Shown one piece after another: positions 1-5,266 of a stretch of 6,231 nt of DNA. Position 1 is the stretch's first letter. Every line of letters begins with the position of its first letter. Location: NCBI GenBank assembly GCA_030668755.1, contig DAOVEW010000076.1, positions 1 to 6,231 of the forward strand, written 5' to 3'. Position numbers and translations under genes: made by a program. The notes under the pieces were generated by a model. That model searched no databases. It was given only the letters and a program-made list of their open reading frames with translations, and had not been told where the DNA came from. The stretch comes from Bacillota bacterium. Lineage in GTDB: Bacteria; Armatimonadota; Hebobacteria; Hebobacterales; Hebobacteraceae.

Positions 1-126
1 CACATCGAATACTGCGCCGAGAACTCAATCGTCGCCGGCTACGCGGACGGCTTCTACCGCCCCTCCAAACTCGTCACCCGCGACCAAATGGCCGTCTACG
101 TAGCGAGGGCATTCGGGCTGATCTGA
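1..126 (+). CDS. S-layer homology (SLH) domain protein, C-terminal end only
   Basis: The window opens inside a reading frame that runs to a TGA at 124-126; 41 residues are visible. They match the second half of an SLH repeat: an Ile-Val-x-Gly-Tyr-x-Asp-Gly core, an aromatic-Arg-Pro turn, then Val-Thr-Arg-Asp-Gln-Met-Ala and a closing helix ending Ala-Arg-Ala-Phe-Gly. SLH repeats usually sit in sets of about three at an end of exported proteins and anchor them to cell-wall polymers or the outer envelope; here the repeat is at the extreme C-terminus. The functional part of the protein lies upstream of the window, so its role beyond surface anchoring is unknown. A strong hairpin follows 26 bp after the stop, marking the end of this transcription unit. 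Confidence 0.88.
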   Translation, partial: HIEYCAENSIVAGYADGFYRPSKLVTRDQMAVYVARAFGLI

Positions 127-152
127 GAGCCAACTGCGGTATTCCGCAGGCA

Positions 153-191
153 GAGATCGCGGGCCCGGGGCCGGGCCCGCGATCTCCTTTC
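153..191 (+). terminator. Strong GC-rich hairpin, probable terminator of the SLH gene
   Basis: Positions 153-168 (GAGATCGCGGGCCCGG) are perfectly complementary to 171-186 with a 2-nt centre, so about 15 bp can pair once a normal loop forms. The pyrimidine-rich CTTTCT follows rather than a clean T run. The position just after the SLH stop fits a Rho-independent terminator. The weak T tract makes the efficiency uncertain, though the stem is very stable. Confidence 0.8.
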
Positions 192-194
192 TGT

Positions 195-215
195 TGAGCC
201 GAAGCCTTCGGCTCA
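195..215. repeat. Perfect 10-bp-arm palindrome
   Basis: TGAGCCGAAG (195-204) and CTTCGGCTCA (206-215) are exact inverted repeats around one central base. As RNA this would form about 8 bp with a 5-nt loop. It begins 8 nt after the terminator hairpin. No T tract follows on either strand, so it is not a good terminator by itself. It may be a second stem assisting termination or a protein-binding operator ahead of the permease gene. It is followed by a short direct repeat of GCTCA (211-220). Confidence 0.6.
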
Positions 216-239
216 GCTCAGTTGCATGCAGATCGGGCC

Positions 240-268
240 TTGCACTCTCGCCGGATTGTGGTAATACT
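240..268 (+). promoter_or_regulatory. Weak candidate promoter for the permease gene
   Basis: TTGCAC (240-245) and AATACT (263-268) are separated by 17 bp and lie in one of the few AT-richer spots of the 127-382 intergenic stretch. The -10 matches 4 of 6 and the -35 matches 3 of 6 of the sigma70 consensus. It would give a leader of roughly 105 nt before the chosen start at 383. It is placed by position and weak motif match only. The rest of 127-382 holds the two hairpins and nothing else I can identify. Confidence 0.3.
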
Positions 269-367
269 CTGGCCTCGCGGAGACGGAGTGGCCGGCCCCC
301 CTGCTCTCGGACGGCCCATGGACAGCCAACCGAGGAGGCAAGCCGAGAGCCGGCGAACAACGTGAAC

Positions 368-373
368 GGAGGT
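368..373 (+). promoter_or_regulatory. Shine-Dalgarno site fixing the permease start
   Basis: GGAGGT lies 9 nt before an in-frame TTG at 383. No comparable site stands at proper distance before the earlier in-frame TTG (194) or GTG (362). It therefore selects a start that places the conserved first membrane helix near residue 15, as usual for APC transporters. Confidence 0.75.
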
Positions 374-382
374 GCGCGTTCG

Positions 383-2635
383 TTGCAGAAGCGAGAGGTG
401 AGACTCAGGCGAGGCATGGGCCTCGCGGATGCCACCCTTATCGGCGTGGGCGCGATGGTGGGGGCCGGCATCTTCGTCCTCACCGGCATCGCCGCCGGGG
501 CCGCGGGCCCGGCACTCATACTCGCCTTCGCGCTCAACGGCCTCGTCGCGCTGACGGCCGCCATGTCGTACGCCGAACTCGGCTCCACCTTCCCGCAAGC
601 GGGCGGCGGGTATGCGTGGGCGAAGCTCGCCCTGCCGGCCCCGTTCGGGTTCCTGGCGGGCTGGCTCTCCTGGTTCAGCCACGCGGTCGCGGCCAGCCTC
701 TATGCGCTTGGCTTCGGCTCCTATTTCGGCCAACTGCTCCATAGCTTCGGGCTGGGCGTGCCTTACGTGTCCGAGGCCGCAGAGGTTAAGATCCTGGCAG
801 TGGCGGTGGTGGCATTCTTCGCGCTCGTCAACTTCCGCGGCTCCGCCGAGACCGGCCGGGCAGGAAACCTGATCACGCTCGGCCAGATGCTCATCCTGGC
901 CATATTCGTGCTATCAGGGCTCTGGGTGTTGCGCGGCATGCCGCGTTGGCCCCAGAGTTTCACGCCTTTCTTCCCCACAGGCGTCTCCGGATTGCTTATG
1001 GCAATGGGCTTGACATTCGTCGCCTTCGAGGGCTACGAGATCATCGCCCAATGCGGCGAAGAGGTCCGGAATCCCCGGCGCAACATCCCGCGCGCGATCT
1101 TCCTCGCGGTCGCCGCGGTGGTCCCGCTGTACGTCCTCATCGCCTTCATCATGATGGCGGCATCCAAGGGGCCGGCCGGAGTGCCCACATGGCAGTTCCT
1201 GGGCGACCACGCCGAGCTGGCCGTCCTCGAAGCGGCGCGCCAGTTCGCTCCCGGCGGCATTGGTCTCCTCTTGCTCGGCGGTCTCTTCGCAACGACCTCG
1301 GCGTTGAACGCCACCCTCTACTCATCTTCTCGCGTCTCTTTCGCAATGGGCCGCGACTTCAACCTCCCAAGCGTATTTGCCCTGGTCCATCGCAGACGGC
1401 GCACGCCCCACGGCGCGATCCTTGTCTCGTCTATGGTCATCATCGTAATGGCAATTGCTCTGCCAATACAGGACGTCGCCAGCGCCACCGACATCACCTT
1501 CATGTGTCTCTTTGGCATGATCAACATATCCGTCATCGCGCTCCGCTACCAGCGGCCCGGGGCCAAGCGCGGCTTCAGGGTCCCCTTCTCGCCCTGGCTG
1601 CCTCTCCTCTCGACCATCTGTCTCTTTTTTCTGGCCGCGTATCTGTTCCGTTTCAGCAGCATGGCCTGGTATGTGACGGCCGGATGGATAGCGCTGGGCC
1701 TCATCGTCTTCCGCGAGTACGCGAGCAAGCGCGAGCAGGAGGAGACGGGATCGCGGGTTCTGCTCGAGGAGAGCACCATCGAGCCGATCAAGGAACCCGT
1801 CTTGGTGGCCCTGGGCAACCCGCAGACCGCAGAGCCCCTGACGCGCATCGCGTGCGCCATCGCCCGACATCGCAGCACATCGGTCATCGCGCTGCACGTC
1901 GTAAAGGTCCCGGCCCAGCTGCCCCGGTCCGAGGGGCGCCGGTTCCTGGAACGGGCGGAGCCCCTCTTCGAGGCGGCCGTCGCCGTCGGCGAGCAGATGA
2001 ATACCGCGGTCTATGGCGCTCTGTGGGTGTCGAGTGACCTGCACAAGGGCCTGCTGGAGGCGATTGAGGAGAAGCAGCCATCCCTGGTCGTCCTCGGCTG
2101 GCGCGGCTATACGCGCGCCCGCGCGCGCCTCTTCGGAACCACCCTGGATCCAGTCCTGCTGGCGGCACAGGCCGACGTCGCACTGCTCCGACGGTGCAAC
2201 AAGAAGACGGAGTTCAAACGCGTGCTCGTCGGGGTCACGGCCAGCCCCCACGCGCTCCTTGCCATAGAGATCGCCCAGGCCCTGGAGCAGCAGCTCAAGG
2301 CCAAGCCGCGCTACCTGCACATCATCAAGCGGGGGACACCAATGGACGATGCCACCGAGAGCGCTTTCCTCGGCGGCGCTTCCGCCCGCGACGCCGAGAT
2401 AGACCTCGATGTGGTCCAGGCCGCGTCCACCGCCCGGGGCATGATCGAGGCGTCGAAGGAGGCCGATCTCCTGGTGCTCGGCGCAGCGCGGGAAGGGATT
2501 CTCAGCCAGCTCGTCTTTGGCGAGAAGACGCGCACGATGGCCCGAGGGGCTCGCTGCGCTGTTCTGCTCGCCAAGCGTAGACCGAGCAAGGGGCTTTCGC
2601 TTCTGCGGCGCCTGTTCACAAGGCAAGAGGGCTAG
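383..2635 (+). CDS. APC-superfamily amino acid permease with two C-terminal universal stress protein domains
   Basis: This 750-residue inner-membrane protein probably moves amino acids or related amines across the membrane; the substrate cannot be read from sequence. Residues about 10-455 form an APC transporter with about 12 hydrophobic segments. The helix-1 unwound motif (Gly-Ala-Met-Val-Gly-Ala-Gly-Ile-Phe) is near residues 22-30, and the sixth helix (Phe-Glu-Gly-Tyr-Glu) is followed by Glu-Glu-x-x-Asn-Pro-x-x-x-Ile-Pro, typical of the CAT-like branch. Two cytoplasmic USP domains follow, about 470-602 and 611-732. The first carries the intact nucleotide motif G-x2-G-x9-G-T (G572, G575, G585, T586). 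In the second, R703 and E714 replace the second Gly and the Ser/Thr. Such APC-USP fusions are known, and nucleotide or stress-signal gating of transport is inferred. The TTG start is chosen by its GGAGGT site; the frame is open back to 194, but that stretch has no APC similarity. mazG follows after 41 bp. Confidence 0.93.
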   Translation: MQKREVRLRRGMGLADATLIGVGAMVGAGIFVLTGIAAGAAGPALILAFALNGLVALTAAMSYAELGSTFPQAGGGYAWAKLALPAPFGFLAGWLSWFSHAVAASLYALGFGSYFGQLLHSFGLGVPYVSEAAEVKILAVAVVAFFALVNFRGSAETGRAGNLITLGQMLILAIFVLSGLWVLRGMPRWPQSFTPFFPTGVSGLLMAMGLTFVAFEGYEIIAQCGEEVRNPRRNIPRAIFLAVAAVVPLYVLIAFIMMAASKGPAGVPTWQFLGDHAELAVLEAARQFAPGGIGLLLLGGLFATTSALNATLYSSSRVSFAMGRDFNLPSVFALVHRRRRTPHGAILVSSMVIIVMAIALPIQDVASATDITFMCLFGMINISVIALRYQRPGAKRGFRVPFSPWLPLLSTICLFFLAAYLFRFSSMAWYVTAGWIALGLIVFREYASKREQEETGSRVLLEESTIEPIKEPVLVALGNPQTAEPLTRIACAIARHRSTSVIALHVVKVPAQLPRSEGRRFLERAEPLFEAAVAVGEQMNTAVYGALWVSSDLHKGLLEAIEEKQPSLVVLGWRGYTRARARLFGTTLDPVLLAAQADVALLRRCNKKTEFKRVLVGVTASPHALLAIEIAQALEQQLKAKPRYLHIIKRGTPMDDATESAFLGGASARDAEIDLDVVQAASTARGMIEASKEADLLVLGAAREGILSQLVFGEKTRTMARGARCAVLLAKRRPSKGLSLLRRLFTRQEG

Positions 2636-2676
2636 CAGCGGCGAGCTTGGGTCGGACTGCGGCCTGGAGGAAGCTG

Positions 2677-2961
2677 ATGCAGATCAGGGAATTCCAGCGT
2701 CTTATCGAGCAGATCTACTTCGAGAAAGACAGCGCCCGCGGCATTGAGGGGACCTTCCGGTGGTTCGTGGAGGAAGTGGGAGAGCTCGCCCGCGCTATCC
2801 GCCGCGGCGACCCCAGGCAGCTCTCAGAGGAGTTCGCGGACGTGCTCGCATGGCTGAGCACGATGTCCAGCATCTGCGGCGTCGATCTCGAAGAGGCATC
2901 ACGTAAGTACGCGGCCGGCTGCCCCAAGTGCGCCCAGATCCCCTGTCAGTGCCCTGAGTGA
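2677..2961 (+). CDS. MazG-like nucleotide pyrophosphohydrolase with a cysteine tail
   Basis: This 94-residue cytoplasmic protein has one MazG-type all-alpha domain. Family members hydrolyse (d)NTPs to the monophosphate and pyrophosphate, serving as house-cleaning or signalling enzymes. The metal-binding signature is complete: E32-E33-x-x-E36 followed by E52-x-x-D55, which fits EExxE(12-28)ExxD. The length fits the short single-domain MazG-like group rather than the two-domain E. coli MazG, so I give no symbol. After the domain come C82-x-x-C85 and C90-x-C92, a possible metal-binding tail that I recall from other short MazG-like proteins. The ATG is preceded by GGAGG at 6 nt; an in-frame TTG 30 bp upstream (2647) lacks such a site. 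The gene is co-directional with the permease 41 bp upstream and may share its transcript. The nucleotide substrate is unknown. Confidence 0.87.
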   Translation: MQIREFQRLIEQIYFEKDSARGIEGTFRWFVEEVGELARAIRRGDPRQLSEEFADVLAWLSTMSSICGVDLEEASRKYAAGCPKCAQIPCQCPE

Positions 2962-3003
2962 GCCCCGCCCCAGCCCGGCGGACGACAGGCGCCGACGCGG
3001 ACG

Positions 3004-3471
3004 TCAGTGGACGGTCGGCTCACCGGGCTCGACCACCATGGCTCCCGGAGACAGCTCGACTCCGCTGTCCCTGAGGGCCCCGTGCAGGCGCTCCAGCAGA
3101 TCGTCCTCGATATAGATAGGCGACTCGGTCCGCAGCGCTATGGCAATCGCATCGCTCGGCCGGCAGTCGATGCTCGCTGACTGATCGCCGTTCCGCAGCC
3201 ACAGGTCAGCGTAGTAGGTGTTCTCCCGCATGTCGCTGATGACGACCCGCTCCACCGTCACCTCGACCTTCGAGAGGATCAGCGCTATCAGATCGTGCGT
3301 CATCGGGCGCGGCGCGCTCTGCTTCTCCAGCTCCATACTGATGGCAGTCGCTTCCGAGACGCCCACCCAGATGAAGACCGCTCGCCGCCCCTCCGTCTCC
3401 CGGAGGACAACGATCGGATTGCCCTTCCAATCTAGGGCCACCGCCTCTACCTTGAGCTCTACCGCGCTCAA
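3004..3471 (-). CDS. DUF151 / bifunctional nuclease (BFN) family protein
   Basis: This 155-residue soluble protein spans essentially a whole BFN (DUF151) domain. Diagnostic stretches are A12-L-D, N18-P-I-V-V-L-R-E (18-25), I34-W-V-G (34-37), E40-A, R55-P-M-T-H-D-L (55-61) and I101-D-C-R-P-S-D-A-I-A (101-110). Plant members are reported to have DNase and RNase activity; the role of the bacterial homologues is poorly known, so nuclease activity here is inferred. The chosen start is TTG at 3471-3469, because GAGGAG lies 6 nt upstream and the protein then begins Ser-Ala-Val-Glu-Leu-Lys, a usual beginning for the family. The frame is open to 3540, giving an alternative 178-residue form. The gene converges on mazG (42 bp between stops, no convincing terminator seen there) and diverges from the ATP synthase operon. 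Confidence 0.9.
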   Translation of the reverse strand: MSAVELKVEAVALDWKGNPIVVLRETEGRRAVFIWVGVSEATAISMELEKQSAPRPMTHDLIALILSKVEVTVERVVISDMRENTYYADLWLRNGDQSASIDCRPSDAIAIALRTESPIYIEDDLLERLHGALRDSGVELSPGAMVVEPGEPTVH

Positions 3472-3477
3472 CGCGAG

Positions 3478-3483
3478 CTCCTC
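3478..3483 (-). promoter_or_regulatory. Shine-Dalgarno site deciding the DUF151 start
   Basis: On the minus strand GAGGAG stands 6 nt before the TTG at 3471. The upstream in-frame TTG at 3540 has no purine-rich site at suitable distance, so the shorter protein is preferred. Confidence 0.65.
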
Positions 3484-3518
3484 GCCTCCCACACTGACGC
3501 CGTCTGCTCTGATACCCA

Positions 3519-3547
3519 AGAGTAGCCCGATGGCCGGCAAAAGTCAA
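3519..3547 (-). promoter_or_regulatory. Weak candidate promoter for the DUF151 gene
   Basis: On the minus strand TTGACT (3547-3542) is followed 17 bp later by TACTCT (3524-3519). The -35 is close to consensus (5 of 6) but the -10 is poor (3 of 6). It would give a leader of about 40 nt before the TTG at 3471, consistent with the shorter start and against the start at 3540. Confidence 0.35.
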
Positions 3548-3611
3548 CGGCACCCGCGTCGTGCGAACGTCCACCTGTGGCCACACAGACCAAAGTCTCC
3601 AAATCATCCGC

Positions 3612-3641
3612 TTGACAATCGGTGCCGCCGAACGCTATCAT
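3612..3641 (+). promoter_or_regulatory. Sigma70-type promoter of the ATP synthase operon
   Basis: A perfect TTGACA (3612-3617) is followed after 18 bp by TATCAT (3636-3641), 5 of 6 to consensus. This is the best promoter-like sequence in the window and lies in the divergent gap between the DUF151 gene and atpZ. Transcription would begin near 3647-3650, giving a leader of about 70 nt that contains a terminator hairpin before the atpZ start. Confidence 0.7.
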
Positions 3642-3666
3642 ACGACGGCCAGGGCGGCTAGTAACT

Positions 3667-3718
3667 GTCTCCCCCAAGCGAGGCGAGAGCCTCGTTGGTT
3701 TTTTGTCAGCAGGGAGAC
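3667..3718 (+). promoter_or_regulatory. Leader RNA outer stem masking the atpZ ribosome binding site
   Basis: GTCTCCC (3667-3673) is exactly complementary to GGGAGAC (3712-3718), which contains the atpZ Shine-Dalgarno sequence AGGGAG (3711-3716). The two arms enclose the terminator hairpin at 3674-3704. In a read-through transcript the 7-bp stem stacked on the inner hairpin could occlude the ribosome binding site. The pairing is seen in the sequence; its regulatory role is inferred. Confidence 0.5.
3674..3704 (+). terminator. Intrinsic terminator in the atp operon leader (possible attenuator)
   Basis: CCAA (3674-3677) and CGAGGC (3679-3684) pair with GCCTCG (3689-3694) and TTGG (3695-3698), giving 10 bp with one bulged G at 3678 and a GAGA (GNRA-type) tetraloop. 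Six T residues follow immediately (3699-3704). The T tract exists only in the plus direction, so it is not the end of the minus-strand DUF151 gene. The nearest upstream plus-strand gene ends about 700 bp earlier. It lies after the operon promoter and 16 nt before the atpZ ATG, which suggests attenuation or early termination of the atp transcript. Confidence 0.8.
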
Positions 3719-3720
3719 CA

Positions 3721-3942
3721 ATGAGCCAGCAGTTCCGGGGACCAATGCGGGCGGTCGGGGTTGTCGGCGGCCTGGGCTTCGTTCTCGGCGCCATGACCGG
3801 CCTCGGTGCCTTGCTCGGCTACTATCTGGATCAGCGGTGGGGAACCGCCCCGTGGCTCACGTTGGCCGGGACTCTTTGTGGTATGGGCGCAGGGTTCATC
3901 GAAGTGTTCTCGGTAATCCGCCGGGCCGCGGGTGACCAGTGA
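3721..3942 (+). CDS. atpZ: AtpZ-type accessory membrane protein of the F-type ATP synthase
   Basis: This 73-residue protein has two membrane helices (about 11-35 and 43-65) joined by the family hallmark Gly-Tyr-Tyr-Leu-Asp-x-x-Trp-Gly-Thr-x-Pro-Trp, followed by a glycine-rich second helix. This fits the small AtpZ family (putative F0F1-ATPase subunit) encoded first in many atp operons. In alkaliphilic Bacillus, AtpZ together with AtpI has been linked to Mg2+/Ca2+ uptake supporting ATP synthase. The ATG is preceded by AGGGAG at short spacing. The frame is open upstream to 3622, but that part is the promoter and leader. The downstream atpI frame begins either inside the end of this gene (GTG 3932) or 17 nt after its stop. 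Confidence 0.85.
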   Translation: MSQQFRGPMRAVGVVGGLGFVLGAMTGLGALLGYYLDQRWGTAPWLTLAGTLCGMGAGFIEVFSVIRRAAGDQ

Positions 3943-3958
3943 GGGGAGCAGCCGGCAG

Positions 3959-4390
3959 GTGAGCGAAGGCATAAGAGGGGAAGTCGACAGGCTCCACATA
4001 GGCCTCGCAGAGAAGGTTGAGCGGTGGTCGGTGCTCGTGCTGGCCCTCGCGGTCGCGGGCGCGCTGGCAGTCGACCGCGGCGCGGCGGCCGGCATAGCTC
4101 TCGGAGGGGGCGTCAGCCTGGGACTGTTCGGTCTGCACCGCGCGCTCGTGCGATCCTGGCTCGAGCCGACCCGCCGCCGACGGCGCGCGCGAATCTGCTT
4201 CTGGGCTGTCTGGTTCCTCAAGTGGCCGGCACTTGGCCTGCTGCTGTACGCGAGCATCAGCAGAGCGTGGGTCACACCTCTCTGGCTCTGCGTCGGAGTC
4301 GGGCTGGTGCCCGGCGTGACAACCGCGCTGGCGGCGCGTGCTCTCCTCATTGATGGATGGCGACATGCCGCGGCGAGGGCGAGGCCGTGA
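3959..4390 (+). CDS. atpI: ATP synthase I-chain (AtpI-like) membrane protein
   Basis: This 143-residue protein has four hydrophobic helices in two hairpins (roughly 21-38, 43-58, 80-97 and 100-125). A very basic loop near residue 70 (Arg-Arg-Arg-Arg-Arg-Ala-Arg) separates the pairs and is probably cytoplasmic. The Phe-Leu-Lys-Trp-Pro start of helix 3 and the position between atpZ and atpB fit the ATP-synt_I family. AtpI helps c-ring assembly in some bacteria and is not part of the finished enzyme. Sequence similarity in this family is low, so the call leans on topology and context. GTG 3959 is chosen because GAGGGGAG lies 10 nt upstream; GTG 3932, which overlaps atpZ by 11 bp and adds 9 residues, has no clear site. 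The stop TGA overlaps the atpB ATG by one base. Confidence 0.8.
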   Translation: MSEGIRGEVDRLHIGLAEKVERWSVLVLALAVAGALAVDRGAAAGIALGGGVSLGLFGLHRALVRSWLEPTRRRRRARICFWAVWFLKWPALGLLLYASISRAWVTPLWLCVGVGLVPGVTTALAARALLIDGWRHAAARARP

Positions 4391-5226
4391 TGGCTCACAG
4401 GCGCTTCTGGGGCGCTGCTGCCGCGTGGGCCGCCGGGCTCTCGGCAACCGCGCCCGCGGCGGCAGCCGAGGAGGGGCTACCCCATCCCGTCACCTGGCTC
4501 AATTGGCTGTCCTCCGTGCAGATCGCCGGACATCGCGTGCTCGCCGGCGATGCGGCCCTCGCCTTTGCATGGTCGCTGGTCGCCGCGGCACTCCTCGCCG
4601 CCATATGCGCTATTGGCACGCGGCGGCTCTCCAAGAGACCAACCGGCTTGCAGACGCTGCTGGAACTCATAGTCGGCGGGCTTCGCAGTATGGTCGTCGG
4701 CGTGATCGGCCCTCGGGGAGTCGAGTTCGTTCCCTTCATCGGCACGCTCTTTCTCTACATCTCCGTCATGAACCTCATGGGGCTCGTTCCCGGCTTCATG
4801 GCCCCGACATCCAACCTCAGCATTACGGCCGCGTTGGGTCTAACGGTTTTCGTCGTCGTACAGTACTGCGGGTTCAAAGAGCAAGGCGTCGGCTACATCC
4901 AGCACTTCGTTGAAGGCGTTCCCATGCGGTTCCCGTACCTGGTGCTCGCGCCGCTCGTGCTTGCGGTGCACCTTGTCGGCGAGGTCTTCCGCCCCGTGAC
5001 ACTGGCGCTCCGGCTTTTCGGCAACCTCATGGCCGAGGAGACGGTCGTTCTCATTCTCATCGGGCTCGTGGTGGGCCCCGCGCGACATTGGATTCCAATC
5101 CCGATCCAGTTGCCCAACCTGGTGCTCGGGATGCTCGTCTCACTGGTGCAGGCGGCCATTTTCTCGATGCTCGCCGCCGTCTATATCGCTGGCGTGGTGC
5201 ACGAGCCGGAGGCTCTGGACGAATAG
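4390..5226 (+). CDS. atpB: F-type ATP synthase subunit a
   Basis: This 278-residue inner-membrane stator subunit forms the ion half-channels against the c ring. The essential arginine is R208 in Leu-Arg-Leu-Phe-Gly-Asn (matching E. coli R210), with N212 and E217 at the E. coli N214 and E219 positions. By the same alignment E216 replaces G218 and G247 replaces H245, while Q254 matches Q252. The N-terminus (residues 1-26) has Arg-Arg, an Ala-rich hydrophobic stretch and an Ala-Ala-Ala-Ala-Glu end, looking like a cleavable signal peptide; the mature part would start near Glu27. ATG 4390 is chosen over ATG 4357 because GAGG lies 5 nt upstream, it couples with the atpI stop (TGATG), and the extra 11 residues are polar. 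atpE follows after 40 bp. Confidence 0.96.
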   Translation: MAHRRFWGAAAAWAAGLSATAPAAAAEEGLPHPVTWLNWLSSVQIAGHRVLAGDAALAFAWSLVAAALLAAICAIGTRRLSKRPTGLQTLLELIVGGLRSMVVGVIGPRGVEFVPFIGTLFLYISVMNLMGLVPGFMAPTSNLSITAALGLTVFVVVQYCGFKEQGVGYIQHFVEGVPMRFPYLVLAPLVLAVHLVGEVFRPVTLALRLFGNLMAEETVVLILIGLVVGPARHWIPIPIQLPNLVLGMLVSLVQAAIFSMLAAVYIAGVVHEPEALDE

Positions 5227-5266
5227 CCCATCCGGGTCGCTGAGGATTGTTGGAAAGGAGAGATCT

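Noticed and set aside
194..382. Upstream extension of the permease to TTG 194
   Set aside because: The stretch begins inside the palindrome, has no ribosome site and no APC similarity; GGAGGT before 383 gives a normal start.
25..742. Minus-strand open frames over the intergenic region and the permease start
   Set aside because: They run through the SLH tail, the terminator hairpin and the permease N-terminus, with Pro/Arg/Ala-rich sequence typical of GC-rich shadows.
1322..2626. A 434-residue open frame on the minus strand
   Set aside because: It lies wholly opposite the permease-USP gene, is a GC-rich antisense shadow with low-complexity polar composition, and resembles no family.
2962..3003. 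Possible bidirectional terminator between mazG and the DUF151 gene
   Set aside because: Only GC-rich fragments with short, imperfect pairing and no T tract on either strand.
3472..3720. Known riboswitch or leader-peptide attenuator
   Set aside because: No conserved riboswitch core was recognised and no start codon for a leader peptide lies between the promoter and the terminator; only the hairpin and the outer stem are supported.
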